A stretch of DNA of 37,264 nt from Thermoplasmata archaeon (GCA_030041175.1 JASHOK010000016.1:1-37264), one strand, 5' to 3'. Positions 14,225-23,275 are shown, counted from the first letter of the stretch. Notes: a model not told the origin generated them from the sequence alone. A program made the numbers and translations.

Positions 14225-16228
14225 TCAGACGGCGAGGGCAATGTAGACGACGACCACCAAGGTCGCGACGAGCAGGTAGGCCAGGTAGCGACCGATGCGG
14301 CCGGGCATGATCCCCTGCTTCATGGCCGCCGAGGTCGCCGTCGCGAACCGGACCAGCGCATCGTAGAAGACCTTGAACGGGTCGAGCACCTCGAGTTCGA
14401 CGTTATAGGCCACCGGAGTCAGCAGCTCGGCCCGGGTCACCGGCCCGGACCGGGCCCGGACCTCTCGCGTGCGGAGCACCGATCGCAGCATGACGCGAAT
14501 CCCGGTGCTGTACCCGAAGGACCCGTAGGTCTCCCCCGGTACGCCGGGGGCGCTCCCCGCCATCCAGGGCACGGTTCGTCGGGTGACCCGGTTCCGGCCC
14601 ATCCCATAATAGACCAGACCCAAGAGCGCCCCGACGCCCAGGCCGATGGGCACCGCCGGTGGCGACAGAATCCCGAAGGGAGATCCCGAGACGATGGACC
14701 AACCCTGAGGAATGAGGAGGAGTCCCGAGACCGGCGCCGTGACCGGCAGATGGGCGAATGCGGAGACCGACGGTGTCAGGAATCGGAGAATCCACGGCGC
14801 CGCGATGCCGATGGCCGCGATGGTCCCGGCGAGGGCTACGAGGACGGTCCCCAGGCCCGGGGGCCGGTCTCCGGCTTCGACGGCCGAGGGCCGCCAGAGC
14901 GTCGAGAACGCGATGTACTTGACCATCGCGACGAGCACGAGGCCCGCCGCCAACGCAACGGCAGCCCCGGCGAGCAGACCCACGAACTGCATCGCGGGGG
15001 GGGAGAAGCGGAAGGACTGAAAGAGCGCCTCGAGGATCATCCACTCGCTGACGAATCCCGCGAGCGGCGGTGCGGCGGCGAGGCTGAGCGGCGCGACAAT
15101 GGCGCCGATCATCGCCTCCCGGGCGTCGTCCTTCGCCCGGCCCCGGACGACGTTGAGATCGAACGTGTGCGTTGCATGCTCGACATAGCCGGCGCTGAGG
15201 AAGAGAGCGGTCTTCGCGACCGCATGAGCGAGTGCCTGATAGAAGGCCGCGAACAGCGCGAAGACGTAGAGCACGTCCAGCGACTCTGATCGGGCGACGA
15301 GCGCTACTCCGAGCGCGACCAGGATGAGGCCGTTGTTCTCGATCGTGCTGTAGGCCGGCAGCCCCTTCGAGTGCTCGCTGACCGAGGCGAAGAGCGCGCC
15401 CAGGAGTGCCGATATGGCGCCGATCGAGAGCATGACACCGCCCCACCAGACCGGGGGGGTGGGTAGGACGCTGATCAGGCGGAACAGCCCATAGGCGCCG
15501 GCCAGGGTCAGCGTGGAGCTCAGGACGGCCGATGCATTCGAGGGAGCCGAGGAGTGTGCGATCGGCAGCCACTCGCTCATGTGGAACGGGGCCACCCCCA
15601 TCTTGAGCCCGAAGCCGATGAGCCCGCTCACAAACACGAAACCGGCGAGCGGGACGGACAGGGCCACCGGAACCATCGCGAAGGTCCCACTCGCTACGCG
15701 CAAGCCGGCGACCGCGAGGAAGACAAAGAGCGTGCTCGCCTCGCCGAACGCCAGGAAGACGAATGCCGCGGAAAAGACCCGCATCGGTCGGCCCGACGCC
15801 TGGAGGATCATGCCGAACGACCCAAGGGTCATTGCTTCCCAGCCGACGAGGAACAACAGGAAGCTCGAGGCCGTCAGCAAGAGCGCGATCGAGCCCAGCG
15901 TCACGGCATAGGTGAGGGCAAGAAGGGGGGAGGGGCGGTCGTCGTAGTAGATCGAGTAGGTCGACGTGGCGATCCATACGCCGCCGGCCGCCAGGGCGAA
16001 AAAGGCCGATAGCGGGTCCATGGAAAGCCCCTCGGGCTCACCGAAGGGTCCAGACCAACCCCCACCAGTAACCGACCCTACGACGATCACCCGAATCGCT
16101 ACCAGGACGAGCAACGCGGCGCCGACCAGGGAGGCGCCGTACGCCCATCGACGATCGACGACGGAGAGGGTGGCGCCGACGAAGAACGATGCGACCGCAA
16201 TCGGCAGCAGGATGGAAAACGCGTCCAT
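14225..16228 (-). CDS. HyfB/NuoL-like antiporter-type subunit of an Ehr-like complex, 667 aa
   Basis: A large proton-pumping membrane subunit of the complex I / group 4 hydrogenase superfamily with about 14-16 helices. The residues thought to form the proton path are kept: Glu in LFLVGWEAMTLGSF, Lys in GFGLKMGVAPFHMSEWLP, and Lys in ALAHAVAKTALFLSAG. A long C-terminal extension (about residues 520-667) contains a soluble stretch and a last membrane helix, as in HyfB, whose tail braces the membrane arm. The ATG at 16228 starts 1 nt after the stop of the small-subunit gene. It is the last gene of the six-gene minus-strand operon and ends 7 nt from the convergent USP gene. Confidence 0.92.
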   Translation of the reverse strand: MDAFSILLPIAVASFFVGATLSVVDRRWAYGASLVGAALLVLVAIRVIVVGSVTGGGWSGPFGEPEGLSMDPLSAFFALAAGGVWIATSTYSIYYDDRPSPLLALTYAVTLGSIALLLTASSFLLFLVGWEAMTLGSFGMILQASGRPMRVFSAAFVFLAFGEASTLFVFLAVAGLRVASGTFAMVPVALSVPLAGFVFVSGLIGFGLKMGVAPFHMSEWLPIAHSSAPSNASAVLSSTLTLAGAYGLFRLISVLPTPPVWWGGVMLSIGAISALLGALFASVSEHSKGLPAYSTIENNGLILVALGVALVARSESLDVLYVFALFAAFYQALAHAVAKTALFLSAGYVEHATHTFDLNVVRGRAKDDAREAMIGAIVAPLSLAAAPPLAGFVSEWMILEALFQSFRFSPPAMQFVGLLAGAAVALAAGLVLVAMVKYIAFSTLWRPSAVEAGDRPPGLGTVLVALAGTIAAIGIAAPWILRFLTPSVSAFAHLPVTAPVSGLLLIPQGWSIVSGSPFGILSPPAVPIGLGVGALLGLVYYGMGRNRVTRRTVPWMAGSAPGVPGETYGSFGYSTGIRVMLRSVLRTREVRARSGPVTRAELLTPVAYNVELEVLDPFKVFYDALVRFATATSAAMKQGIMPGRIGRYLAYLLVATLVVVVYIALAV

Positions 16229-16229
16229 C

Positions 16230-16985
16230 TCACCGGCCCCCGGGCGGCGTGCGGCTCCGGCCCATCGTCGCCAGGATGGCGTGCAGGATGGCGACGGGCG
16301 GAGGCGGACATCCCGGCACGAAACGGTCTACCGGGATCACCTGCTCCAGAGCGCCCTTGAGCCCCGGGTTTCCGGCAAAGACCCCGCCACCGATCGCGCA
16401 CGCGCCGACGGCGATGACGGCCTTGGGGGCCGGTAGCGCCTCGTACGCCCGACGCACGGGCTCCACCATTTCCTCGGTCGGGACCCCCACGACCACCAGG
16501 ACGTCGGCATGCCGGGGCGAATTCGTGAAGAAGATTCCCAGACGCTGCGAGTCGTAGTACGGATTCGAGAGCGCGAGCACCTCGAGGTTGCAGGCCATGC
16601 AGCTCCCCACATCGACCAAATAGACGTGGATCGACCGACCGAGGTCCGCGAGCGGTCCATCGTTCGTCTGCGCGCCGGGCCGCCCCCCCGCCCAGACCAG
16701 GTCGCCACGCCGAGCCTCGCTCGACTCTACGGGGCCGGTGAATGCGAACCCGGCGCCTAGGCATCGTGCGCACCGGACACACTTACCTTGGTCAACCGCG
16801 TCGAGGGTGATCGCCCCGGTCGGGCACCGGGCGGGCGCATCCGTCAGCTGGTCGAGCGGAGACGTTGGGACCGGACCCACCCCGGCCGGTGAGACCTCCT
16901 CGGGCCGCGCAGGCTCGAACGGGTACTTCGTCGTGAGGATGCCGCGCTCCCATGCTAGCTGTAGCCAACTCGGCACGTGGATCAC
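16230..16985 (-). CDS. HyfI/NuoB-like FeS small subunit with N-terminal ferredoxin-like segment, 251 aa
   Basis: This is the electron-transfer small subunit. The C-terminal half is NuoB/EchC-like and keeps four cysteines for a proximal 4Fe-4S cluster: SCMAC (Cys129, Cys132), VGACAIGGG (Cys196) and PGCPPPP (Cys226). The N-terminal part has CPTGAI (Cys54) plus CVRCARC (Cys69, 72, 75), enough for one more 4Fe-4S cluster, so a ferredoxin-like domain that is often separate (HyfH-type) is fused here. The start is a GTG overlapping the large-subunit stop by 4 nt (GTGA). Retention of all FeS ligands argues that the complex still moves electrons even though its large subunit has no Ni-Fe ligands. Confidence 0.88.
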   Translation of the reverse strand: MIHVPSWLQLAWERGILTTKYPFEPARPEEVSPAGVGPVPTSPLDQLTDAPARCPTGAITLDAVDQGKCVRCARCLGAGFAFTGPVESSEARRGDLVWAGGRPGAQTNDGPLADLGRSIHVYLVDVGSCMACNLEVLALSNPYYDSQRLGIFFTNSPRHADVLVVVGVPTEEMVEPVRRAYEALPAPKAVIAVGACAIGGGVFAGNPGLKGALEQVIPVDRFVPGCPPPPVAILHAILATMGRSRTPPGGR

Positions 16986-18298
16986 CGGTCCGTCTCGGCG
17001 AAGAGGATGCCGAAGCTCTCCCAGGCGAAGTGAAAGTCCGTGAACACCGCGTCACGCATTCCGAGGGCGAACAGCGGCCAGTTCGCATCGCTGGCCGTGC
17101 GGGCGGAGACCCGGCCGACTCGGCCATCGTGGACCGAAACGTCGTACACGAGGTCGCCACTCGGGCTCTCGACCCGCGCGACTCCACGGCCCGGCGCAAT
17201 CGCTTCGGACGCGGGGAGCTGCGTGGACCCCGACGCCGGCCAACGCTCGAGCATCTGCTCGAGGAGCAGGAAGCTACTCCGGACCTCGAGAACTCGGACC
17301 AGTACCCGACCCAGCGCATCGCCACTGGATTCGGTGGCCAGCGGCAGGAACAGGTCGGTGTAGGGCGGTACGGGAGATCGCAGCCGGTCATCCCAGGCAA
17401 CTCCGGTCGCCCGAAGCGTCGGACCGACGGCCCCCCATCGGAGAGTCTCTTCGCGGGAGACCCCGCACGTCGTCTGAATCCGGTCGAGGAACGTCCGCGA
17501 GGTCTGGAAGGTCGACCAGAGCCGCTCGAATTCCTTGGACAGGCGACCCAGGGTCCCGGCCAGTGCGACCCGGTCGTCGGGACCCAGCCGGGTCGGTGGT
17601 CCCCCGGGCAGGAAGGCACCGAAGAGCCACCGGTGGCCAAAGGTTGACCCCATGAGTCGGAGAACGTCTTCGGCGAGTGCATGGGCCTGGGCGAGCCCAA
17701 CATTCTGCGAGGCCGCCTCCGCGACCCGAGCGACCACGTGGATGTGGTTGTAGATCCGCTGAAGCTCCTGAGCAAGGGCCCGGATCCAAGCTTCTCGAGC
17801 CGAAATACCCCGGCCGGCCGCTGACTCGGTGGCGGCAAGGAAGGCGGAGACGTGTGCCGCCGAGAACGGCCCGGCCAACCGCTCGATGCGGAGGGCGGCG
17901 TCCTCGATGGTGAGGCCGGCGACCGAGCTCAGGATCCGGCGGGCCTTGAAGCCGACTTCGGGCGAGATGTCGAGGACCCGCTCGCCGTAGGTCCGGACAT
18001 CGAAGCGCCCGGCCTCCGGAACCCCCATCGAGATCGGTCCGTACGGGAAGGTGAACACTCCGTAGCCGTCGACCTGCTCCAGCGGAGCGACCCGCCGCAG
18101 CCGAGGCGCTGACGGAGGGCCCAGCCAGGCCGCTCGGAGATGCGCAGCGCCCGGAGACTGCGGGGCCCGCTCGATTTCGGTTCCCCCCTTCGCCAGATTG
18201 TTCCACACCGCGACGACGTCGTCGGGCGACCAGTAGGCGAGGATCCGGCTGGGCTCCCCGTCCGAGGGAATACGCGTCTTCACGCTCGGGTCCATCAT
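16982..18298 (-). CDS. HyfG/NuoD-like large subunit lacking all Ni-Fe ligands, 438 aa
   Basis: Homologous to the large subunit of group 4 [NiFe] hydrogenases and NuoD. The region ALRIERLAGPFSAAHVSAF followed by the helix EAWIRALAQELQRIYNHI aligns with the RICGxC...ATES...ERxxNH block of HycE/HyfG. However, the two N-terminal cysteines are replaced by Ala142 and Phe145. The C-terminal DPCxxC is also gone; the chain ends with DFHFAWESFGILFAETDR. Only one cysteine (in TTCGVS) is present in the whole protein. The NuoC-like domain is missing or very reduced (about 90 residues). It therefore cannot be a classical hydrogenase. The start ATG 18298 overlaps the preceding stop (ATGA). Confidence 0.85.
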   Translation of the reverse strand: MMDPSVKTRIPSDGEPSRILAYWSPDDVVAVWNNLAKGGTEIERAPQSPGAAHLRAAWLGPPSAPRLRRVAPLEQVDGYGVFTFPYGPISMGVPEAGRFDVRTYGERVLDISPEVGFKARRILSSVAGLTIEDAALRIERLAGPFSAAHVSAFLAATESAAGRGISAREAWIRALAQELQRIYNHIHVVARVAEAASQNVGLAQAHALAEDVLRLMGSTFGHRWLFGAFLPGGPPTRLGPDDRVALAGTLGRLSKEFERLWSTFQTSRTFLDRIQTTCGVSREETLRWGAVGPTLRATGVAWDDRLRSPVPPYTDLFLPLATESSGDALGRVLVRVLEVRSSFLLLEQMLERWPASGSTQLPASEAIAPGRGVARVESPSGDLVYDVSVHDGRVGRVSARTASDANWPLFALGMRDAVFTDFHFAWESFGILFAETDR

Positions 18299-19731
18299 GG
18301 CACGTGGCCCCCGAGCACGAGTGTCGCGGCACGGAGCGCGCTGGATAGATAGGGCAGGCTCACGATCCCGAGCACCAGCGCCACGCCGACGTTGAGATAG
18401 GCCAGCGAGACCCCGGACTCCGCGCCCTCCTCGGCGGGGGGAGTGGGTTCCGCCGTCGTCCCGAACACCATTCCACCGACCTGGGCGTTCACTCCGAGGA
18501 ATGCCAGAAGTACGGCGACGATGACTAGGACAGCTACCCAATCGGCGCCGACGGCGACGGCCCCAACGATGATCAGGAGCTCTCCGACGAAGGTTCCGAA
18601 CGGGGGCGCTCCCGTCACCGCAGGCGCGGCGAGGACCCACGCGGCCCCGGTCCACGGCATCCGGTGCCGCAGATCGTGGACCGAGTCGATGCGCGTCGTC
18701 CCGGTCCCCCGAAGGACGTTGCCCGAGCAGTAGAATGCCGCGGATTTCGCGAACGCGTGGGAGACGAGGAGGATCAACACGCCGTAGAGCGCGACACCGC
18801 CGAGTGAGACGCCGACGACCGCGAGTCCCATCACCTCCATGCTCGAGTACGCAAACAGCCGCTTGAACGACCGCTGTTGCTGGAGGAGGAAGGCCGCGAC
18901 CAGCGCGGTAAGGAGTCCGAACGCGAGGAGGAGATCCGTGAGATCGCTGGGGACCGGCATCGCCAGGACGCGGTAGACCCGGAGAAAGGCGTAGAGAGCG
19001 GTCGGAAGCAGCACGCCCGAGAACAGCGCCGATACTGGAGAGGGTGCCTCCGAGTGGGCATCCGGCAGCCAGCTGTGCATCGGGAACAGACCGACCTTGG
19101 TTCCGTATCCGACCAAGGCCAGCGCGACGGCCATCTGCACAAGCAGCGTGGGGACCGGCGGCGATGCGGCAAGGGCGAACGCATCGAGCGTCCCCGTCGA
19201 CACGTACAGCAGCAGTAGCGCGAAGAGAGCAATCGTGAGCCCGGCCGACGCGATGAGTGTGTATCGCCACGCCGCTTCAACACTGGAGGGCTTGCGTTCG
19301 AGCACGATCAGCAGCGCGCTGGCAACCGTCGTCGCCTCGATTCCGATCCACATCAGCCCGAGGTCGGCGACCACGAGGCTCGCGAGCATCGCGAGGGCGA
19401 ACGCGCCCATCAGCGCGTAGTAGACTTGAGGCGAGAGGAACGAGTTGTGGATGTACCGGAGATACGCGCTGGAGTACCAGACGGAGGTCGCGTAGATCGC
19501 TGCAACTGTGAAGATGAAGACATCACTCAGCGCGTCGATGCCGAGCACTCCGCCCCATTCCCCCTGAGAGCGCAGGACGAGGAGACTGGTGGCCGCGACC
19601 ACCGCCGCCAGCGCCCCCGCCCGGGCGGCCGCCCGGCTGATCTCGGGGTGGGGAATCAGGGAGAGGATCGAGCCCGCCATCGGCGCGGCCAGTAAGAGGA
19701 AGATCCACCACAACGGGTCGGTCAGCGTCAT
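18295..19731 (-). CDS. HyfF/NuoN-like antiporter-type subunit, 478 aa
   Basis: The second proton-channel subunit of the complex, with about 14 membrane helices. Conserved charged residues are in place: Glu in LMWIGIEATTVASAL, Lys in GYGTKVGLFPMHSWLPDAHSEAP, and Lys in LLVSHAFAKSAAFYCSGN. The chain is shorter than HyfB and lacks its long tail, as expected for HyfF. Two antiporter-like subunits in one complex suggest more than one ion per electron pair (inference from family mechanism). The start ATG 19731 overlaps the HyfE-like stop (ATGA), and the stop overlaps the large-subunit start, so the operon is tightly coupled. Confidence 0.92.
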   Translation of the reverse strand: MTLTDPLWWIFLLLAAPMAGSILSLIPHPEISRAAARAGALAAVVAATSLLVLRSQGEWGGVLGIDALSDVFIFTVAAIYATSVWYSSAYLRYIHNSFLSPQVYYALMGAFALAMLASLVVADLGLMWIGIEATTVASALLIVLERKPSSVEAAWRYTLIASAGLTIALFALLLLYVSTGTLDAFALAASPPVPTLLVQMAVALALVGYGTKVGLFPMHSWLPDAHSEAPSPVSALFSGVLLPTALYAFLRVYRVLAMPVPSDLTDLLLAFGLLTALVAAFLLQQQRSFKRLFAYSSMEVMGLAVVGVSLGGVALYGVLILLVSHAFAKSAAFYCSGNVLRGTGTTRIDSVHDLRHRMPWTGAAWVLAAPAVTGAPPFGTFVGELLIIVGAVAVGADWVAVLVIVAVLLAFLGVNAQVGGMVFGTTAEPTPPAEEGAESGVSLAYLNVGVALVLGIVSLPYLSSALRAATLVLGGHVP

Positions 19732-20375
19732 CCGGTGAGCTCCTCGATCGGCCGCTCTTCCGGAGTGCCGGTCACGTCACGCTGGATCGACAGAATGACG
19801 CCGACGAGTACGACGCCGAGCACGTCGAGAAAGATGACGACCTCGATGAACAGCGGAAACCCGCGCGCGAAGAGCGCGCCGGCATACACGATCGCGTTCT
19901 CTTCCTCGAGGTATCCGGTGACCTGAACGATCGTATTCGACCGCGTGGCCAACATGAGCAGACCCTGGACCAGAAGGACGAACGGCAGGGCGCCCCCCAG
20001 CTCCGGAAACGAGGAGGCCAGGGCCTGCTGGAAGACAAACCACGCAATCACGGCGACGGCCACCGCGGCGAGCACGTGACCCGTCACCCGGTTCGATGCA
20101 CGGAGTTCGCGCGCCCGCCACCGGAAGGCGTGGATCTGCCGGCGGAGCACGTAGGGGATCAGGAAAACCCGGATGGCGACGGCAAGCACGGCGATAACGG
20201 CGAAGTCGAGGTTGTGCTCGGTCCAGGCGAGCCAGCCGAGCAGCATTCCGATGAGCGCGGACTGGAGCGCCACACCCCAGACGAGCGGGTCCACGAACGA
20301 CTCGGACTGGAGGTAGAGCGCGGTGAGGAGGATCCCGACCCCCAGGAGCGGCACCACGTCACTGGCGGGGTCCAT
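19728..20375 (-). CDS. HyfE-like membrane subunit, 215 aa
   Basis: A small membrane subunit equivalent to HyfE, which fuses NuoJ/K-like functions in hydrogenase-4-type complexes, with about seven helices. Family traits are the early LYLQSESFVDPLVWGVALQS segment, a basic cytoplasmic loop (RRQIHAFRWRARELRASNRV, about residues 78-97) and the late GYLEEENAIVYAGALFARGFPLFIE, which holds the conserved Glu residues. The ATG at 20375 follows directly on the TAG of the HyfC-like gene (TAGATG). The HyfE type identifies the complex as Hyf/Ehr-like rather than a standard Nuo complex. Confidence 0.9.
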   Translation of the reverse strand: MDPASDVVPLLGVGILLTALYLQSESFVDPLVWGVALQSALIGMLLGWLAWTEHNLDFAVIAVLAVAIRVFLIPYVLRRQIHAFRWRARELRASNRVTGHVLAAVAVAVIAWFVFQQALASSFPELGGALPFVLLVQGLLMLATRSNTIVQVTGYLEEENAIVYAGALFARGFPLFIEVVIFLDVLGVVLVGVILSIQRDVTGTPEERPIEELTG

Positions 20376-21335
20376 CTACGAAATCCCTCCCAGGACGGCA
20401 AAGAGGAACACCGACAGAATTGCGAACGAGAACGATAGCGCGAGGAAGTCGCGGATCTTGAACAGTCGAACTTTGGCGAGGGTCGCTTCGACGAGGACCA
20501 GAACGCCGACCAACAGGAGCAGCTTCGCCACCAGGAGTCCGAGGTTGAACACGCCGCCGATGAGCGTCGGCTGGGCCATCATGCCCCACGGCAGGGCGAA
20601 GACGTTGACGAACACCGAGTAGAGCAGGAACTGCTTCAGCCAGCCGTTCCATCGGAAGAGTCCCAGCAGCCGACCGGAATGCTCGAAGACGCGGCCATCT
20701 TCCAGCATGCCGAACTCCATCAGCCCCGCACTCTCCACCGGCAGCTTGCCGGTTTCCGCCAGCAGGAGGAGGAAGAAGGCCGCCGTCGCGAGCAGGTGCG
20801 TGGGCGACAGATACGCGACCAACGACGCGCTGACGACGTTGTTCGTCACGTACGGGTTGTTCGTGCCACTGATGAGCGCCACTGCGAAGAAGACGACGAT
20901 CAGCGTCGGTTCCGCGAGTGCGGCGAAGGAGACTGTCCGGCTCGCACCGAGGATGCTGTAGTTGCTGCCCGAGTCGGCCGCCGCCAGGAGGGTCACGACG
21001 CCGGCCAGGCCGAAGAGGAGGCCGCCGCCAAGGAAGTCCACGGTTGGAGCGAAGGGCAGCGGATACGGGGTCAGGATCGGGACGACGATGGAGATCAGGA
21101 AGTAGGCGCCGAACGCCACGAACGGCGCGACTACGAAGACACGGGACGCACCGGTGGGAAGGAGGGTCTCCTTCCGGAGATACTTGGCGAGGTCCCGGTA
21201 CGGCTGAAAAATCGATGGCCCCCGCCGAGATTCGGTCCAGGCCTTTGCTCGCGCGGCAATCCCCGCGATGAGCGGCGAGAGCAGCAGGACGGAAGCGGCT
21301 TGAAGGGCGTTGACCGCCTGCGCCTCGAGGTCCAT
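20376..21335 (-). CDS. HyfC/NuoH-like membrane subunit, 319 aa
   Basis: The membrane anchor that links the hydrophilic arm to the antiporter-like subunits, with eight or so helices. The N-terminal loop AKAWTESRRGPSIFQPYRDL is the typical HyfC/EchB pattern of cytoplasmic basic residues. GSNYSILGASRTVSFAALAEP contains the conserved G-x-SR and Glu, and AETGKLPVESAGLMEFGM corresponds to the E-x-(R/K)-x-P loop of NuoH. It is the first gene of the operon. ATG 21335 has GGAG upstream, and a TATA-like GATAAATAGG on this strand at 21439-21448 predicts a leader of about 75 nt. Confidence 0.92.
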   Translation of the reverse strand: MDLEAQAVNALQAASVLLLSPLIAGIAARAKAWTESRRGPSIFQPYRDLAKYLRKETLLPTGASRVFVVAPFVAFGAYFLISIVVPILTPYPLPFAPTVDFLGGGLLFGLAGVVTLLAAADSGSNYSILGASRTVSFAALAEPTLIVVFFAVALISGTNNPYVTNNVVSASLVAYLSPTHLLATAAFFLLLLAETGKLPVESAGLMEFGMLEDGRVFEHSGRLLGLFRWNGWLKQFLLYSVFVNVFALPWGMMAQPTLIGGVFNLGLLVAKLLLLVGVLVLVEATLAKVRLFKIRDFLALSFSFAILSVFLFAVLGGIS

Positions 21336-21386
21336 GGTGCCTGCTCCGTCTCCGAAGTAGGCGTCATTGTCCCGAAGGGCGGTTCG

Positions 21387-21448
21387 CTGGCCGAGCCAGC
21401 AGGCGGACGCCTCCGCAGTGGACGTTGTACGAGCCGTCCTATTTATCG
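21387..21448 (-). promoter_or_regulatory. Putative promoter and hairpin leader of the Ehr-like operon
   Basis: On the minus strand, GATAAATAGG (21439-21448) is the only AT-rich box upstream of the HyfC-like gene and predicts a start near 21412. The leader could form two small hairpins: AGGCG/CGCCT (21401-21412) and CTGGC-CGA-GCCAG (21387-21399). The rest of the gap up to 21536 shows nothing else I can support. A regulatory meaning for the hairpins is speculative. Confidence 0.35.
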
Positions 21449-21536
21449 TTCATGCATCGACCCGGACGACAGGTCTCCGAAGTGGGGCGGGGGCTCGGAA
21501 CCGGGAGCTTCTCCGCCGAGGGGCGAGCGCAGGGTC

Positions 21537-23087
21537 TCAGGCGGACTGCCGAACACCCCAGCCGGCGACGCCGGCCGAGACCAGGAGACGGTCCAGCGCG
21601 GAGTGATAGTCCTGAGGGCTCCCGTTGAGCAGGGACCTCGCAGCCTCGACGAGGAAGTGGCCAGATTTCTGTTCCGTCTCGGAGAATCTCCAGACGTGGG
21701 GGTCCGACTGGCCCAGGGCAAGCAGGAGAGCAAAGGCCAGGCTCCGACCATTGCCCTCCTGCGGCAGACTCTCCAGAGCGATGCGGGCCGCGCCCTCGCC
21801 GCCCTGCGTCCGGTATGCTCGGGCTACCCGGTCGACGTAGGCCGCTACGGGAGTGAGGGACTGGTACTTCGGCAGAGACTCCATCACGTCGCGTTCTTCC
21901 CGGACGCGCTGGACGCGCTTCAGGAGCTCCGCCACTCGGCCCGGTGGGGCGCCACGGAGCTCCTCGATCAGGCGACGAGACTCCCGCGGGTCCTCCACGA
22001 TCGTGTGCACGATGGTCTCAAAGTGCGTCGGCCACAGCTGCTCGAGCGCCTGACCCGACGTCGCCCGGTCGATCGAGAAGTATCCGGAAGTCTCCTTGAG
22101 TACCTGCTCCAGGACCCGGCGTTCGGTGGCCGTCGGTTTGAGCTCATCGAGGAAGCCATCCACATTACCCCCGAAGCACACGCCGTTTACGACGAGCGTC
22201 CGCTCCGTGACCCGGTCGAGCCGGGCCCGCACCTCGGAGAGGTATTCGTGGAGCAGCTCCGAGTCCGCCAGCCGTCCTCGCTCGTACGACTGCCGAACGC
22301 CGCGAGGCAGATCAGGGAGTCGACTGTGGACACAGCTTGCTCCCGCCTTGCAGCGCACATTGAAGTCGGCTCGGACGGGGAACTCGGCGCTGGGATCCGG
22401 CGTCGCGATTCCATCGGTCAGGGAGCCCAGCAGGTGCCGGTCTGGCTTGGCGCACCGATCGCACACGCGAAACCCGGTGCGGGCGCCGGGCCACTCCACT
22501 TCGAGGAAGGGCCGCGCCTCGTGCGACGCCAAGTGGGGACAGATGCGGCGGTGGCTGGTCGGGTCCTCCACCAGGCGGTACGGAATCTCCATCACCTTGG
22601 CCGACAGCACGGAGGGCGGGGGCTCGGCCGATCGGCCGGTGCACCAGAGCTTGTCGTCCGTCGCAAAGAAGTGGAAGCCCCGGCGAGCCCATTCCACGTA
22701 GCCGAGCAGCAACCGGGCTGGCTCGTCCGAATGCTGCACGGCGACCTCCGTCGCCGGGTCGGTACGGGCTAACGGCGCGAAGGGGATGTCTCCGCTCGGG
22801 AGCGGGAAGGTGACTACGGCGATGGCTTCTGGCTTCAGGGAGAACCGGAGCAATCCGGCATACGCCCGAGCCAACGGATCCCCTCGCCGGGCCAGGCGCT
22901 CTAGCCGGTCCTCGTCGTCGCGAGACTCCCGGACCTCCTCCAGCTCGACCCGAAGGCGGTCGAACCGGTCGGGCGGCGCGTCCCGGGTCAGGGCCGGCAG
23001 GAGGGGGTCCACCGAACTGCGGAGCGCTTTCGCCCGTAGGAGCAGGTCTTCCTTACGGACCGCAGAGATTCGCCGAAGGCGAGGCAT
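21537..23087 (-). CDS. Uncharacterised cysteine-containing protein, 516 aa
   Basis: I do not recognise this protein. The N-terminal 75 residues are charged and helical (likely coiled coil, EELRVELEEVRESRDD-like composition). The middle part (about residues 120-265) contains a possible zinc site, with RRICPHLASHEARP followed by FRVCDRCAKPD, and a second cysteine pair, VRCKAGASCVHS. The C-terminal half (from about residue 280) is alpha-helical and charged. The arrangement CxH...CxxC resembles SWIM/zinc-knuckle-like DNA-binding inserts but is not a firm match. The start ATG 23087 has a TATATC-like patch about 27 nt upstream (minus strand), consistent with a leaderless message. It is divergent from the MMPL transporter gene. 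Confidence 0.8.
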   Translation of the reverse strand: MPRLRRISAVRKEDLLLRAKALRSSVDPLLPALTRDAPPDRFDRLRVELEEVRESRDDEDRLERLARRGDPLARAYAGLLRFSLKPEAIAVVTFPLPSGDIPFAPLARTDPATEVAVQHSDEPARLLLGYVEWARRGFHFFATDDKLWCTGRSAEPPPSVLSAKVMEIPYRLVEDPTSHRRICPHLASHEARPFLEVEWPGARTGFRVCDRCAKPDRHLLGSLTDGIATPDPSAEFPVRADFNVRCKAGASCVHSRLPDLPRGVRQSYERGRLADSELLHEYLSEVRARLDRVTERTLVVNGVCFGGNVDGFLDELKPTATERRVLEQVLKETSGYFSIDRATSGQALEQLWPTHFETIVHTIVEDPRESRRLIEELRGAPPGRVAELLKRVQRVREERDVMESLPKYQSLTPVAAYVDRVARAYRTQGGEGAARIALESLPQEGNGRSLAFALLLALGQSDPHVWRFSETEQKSGHFLVEAARSLLNGSPQDYHSALDRLLVSAGVAGWGVRQSA

Positions 23088-23275
23088 TGTTCGCTCCGCG
23101 AGCGGTCATTCGGATATCAGGGTTCAGTATGGGCCGGAAACGCCGTAGTAACCCCGAGCACTCGTAAGAGGTATAGGCAGGTCCCTCTCGACACGGTCCA
23201 AGGACGTCGAGAGCGCGGACCACGGCATTCCGTCGGACCGATCCGATCGACCCCTCAGACTCGAGGAAGCGGCCC

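Noticed and set aside
16982-18298. Reading the operon as a functional group 4 [NiFe] hydrogenase
   Set aside because: All four cysteine ligands of the Ni-Fe site are absent from the large subunit, so hydrogen chemistry cannot be claimed.
20679-22772. A 697-codon plus-strand open frame
   Set aside because: It is antisense to the HyfC-like gene and the 516-aa gene and is Arg/Glu/Gly-rich low-complexity sequence typical of shadow frames in GC-rich DNA.
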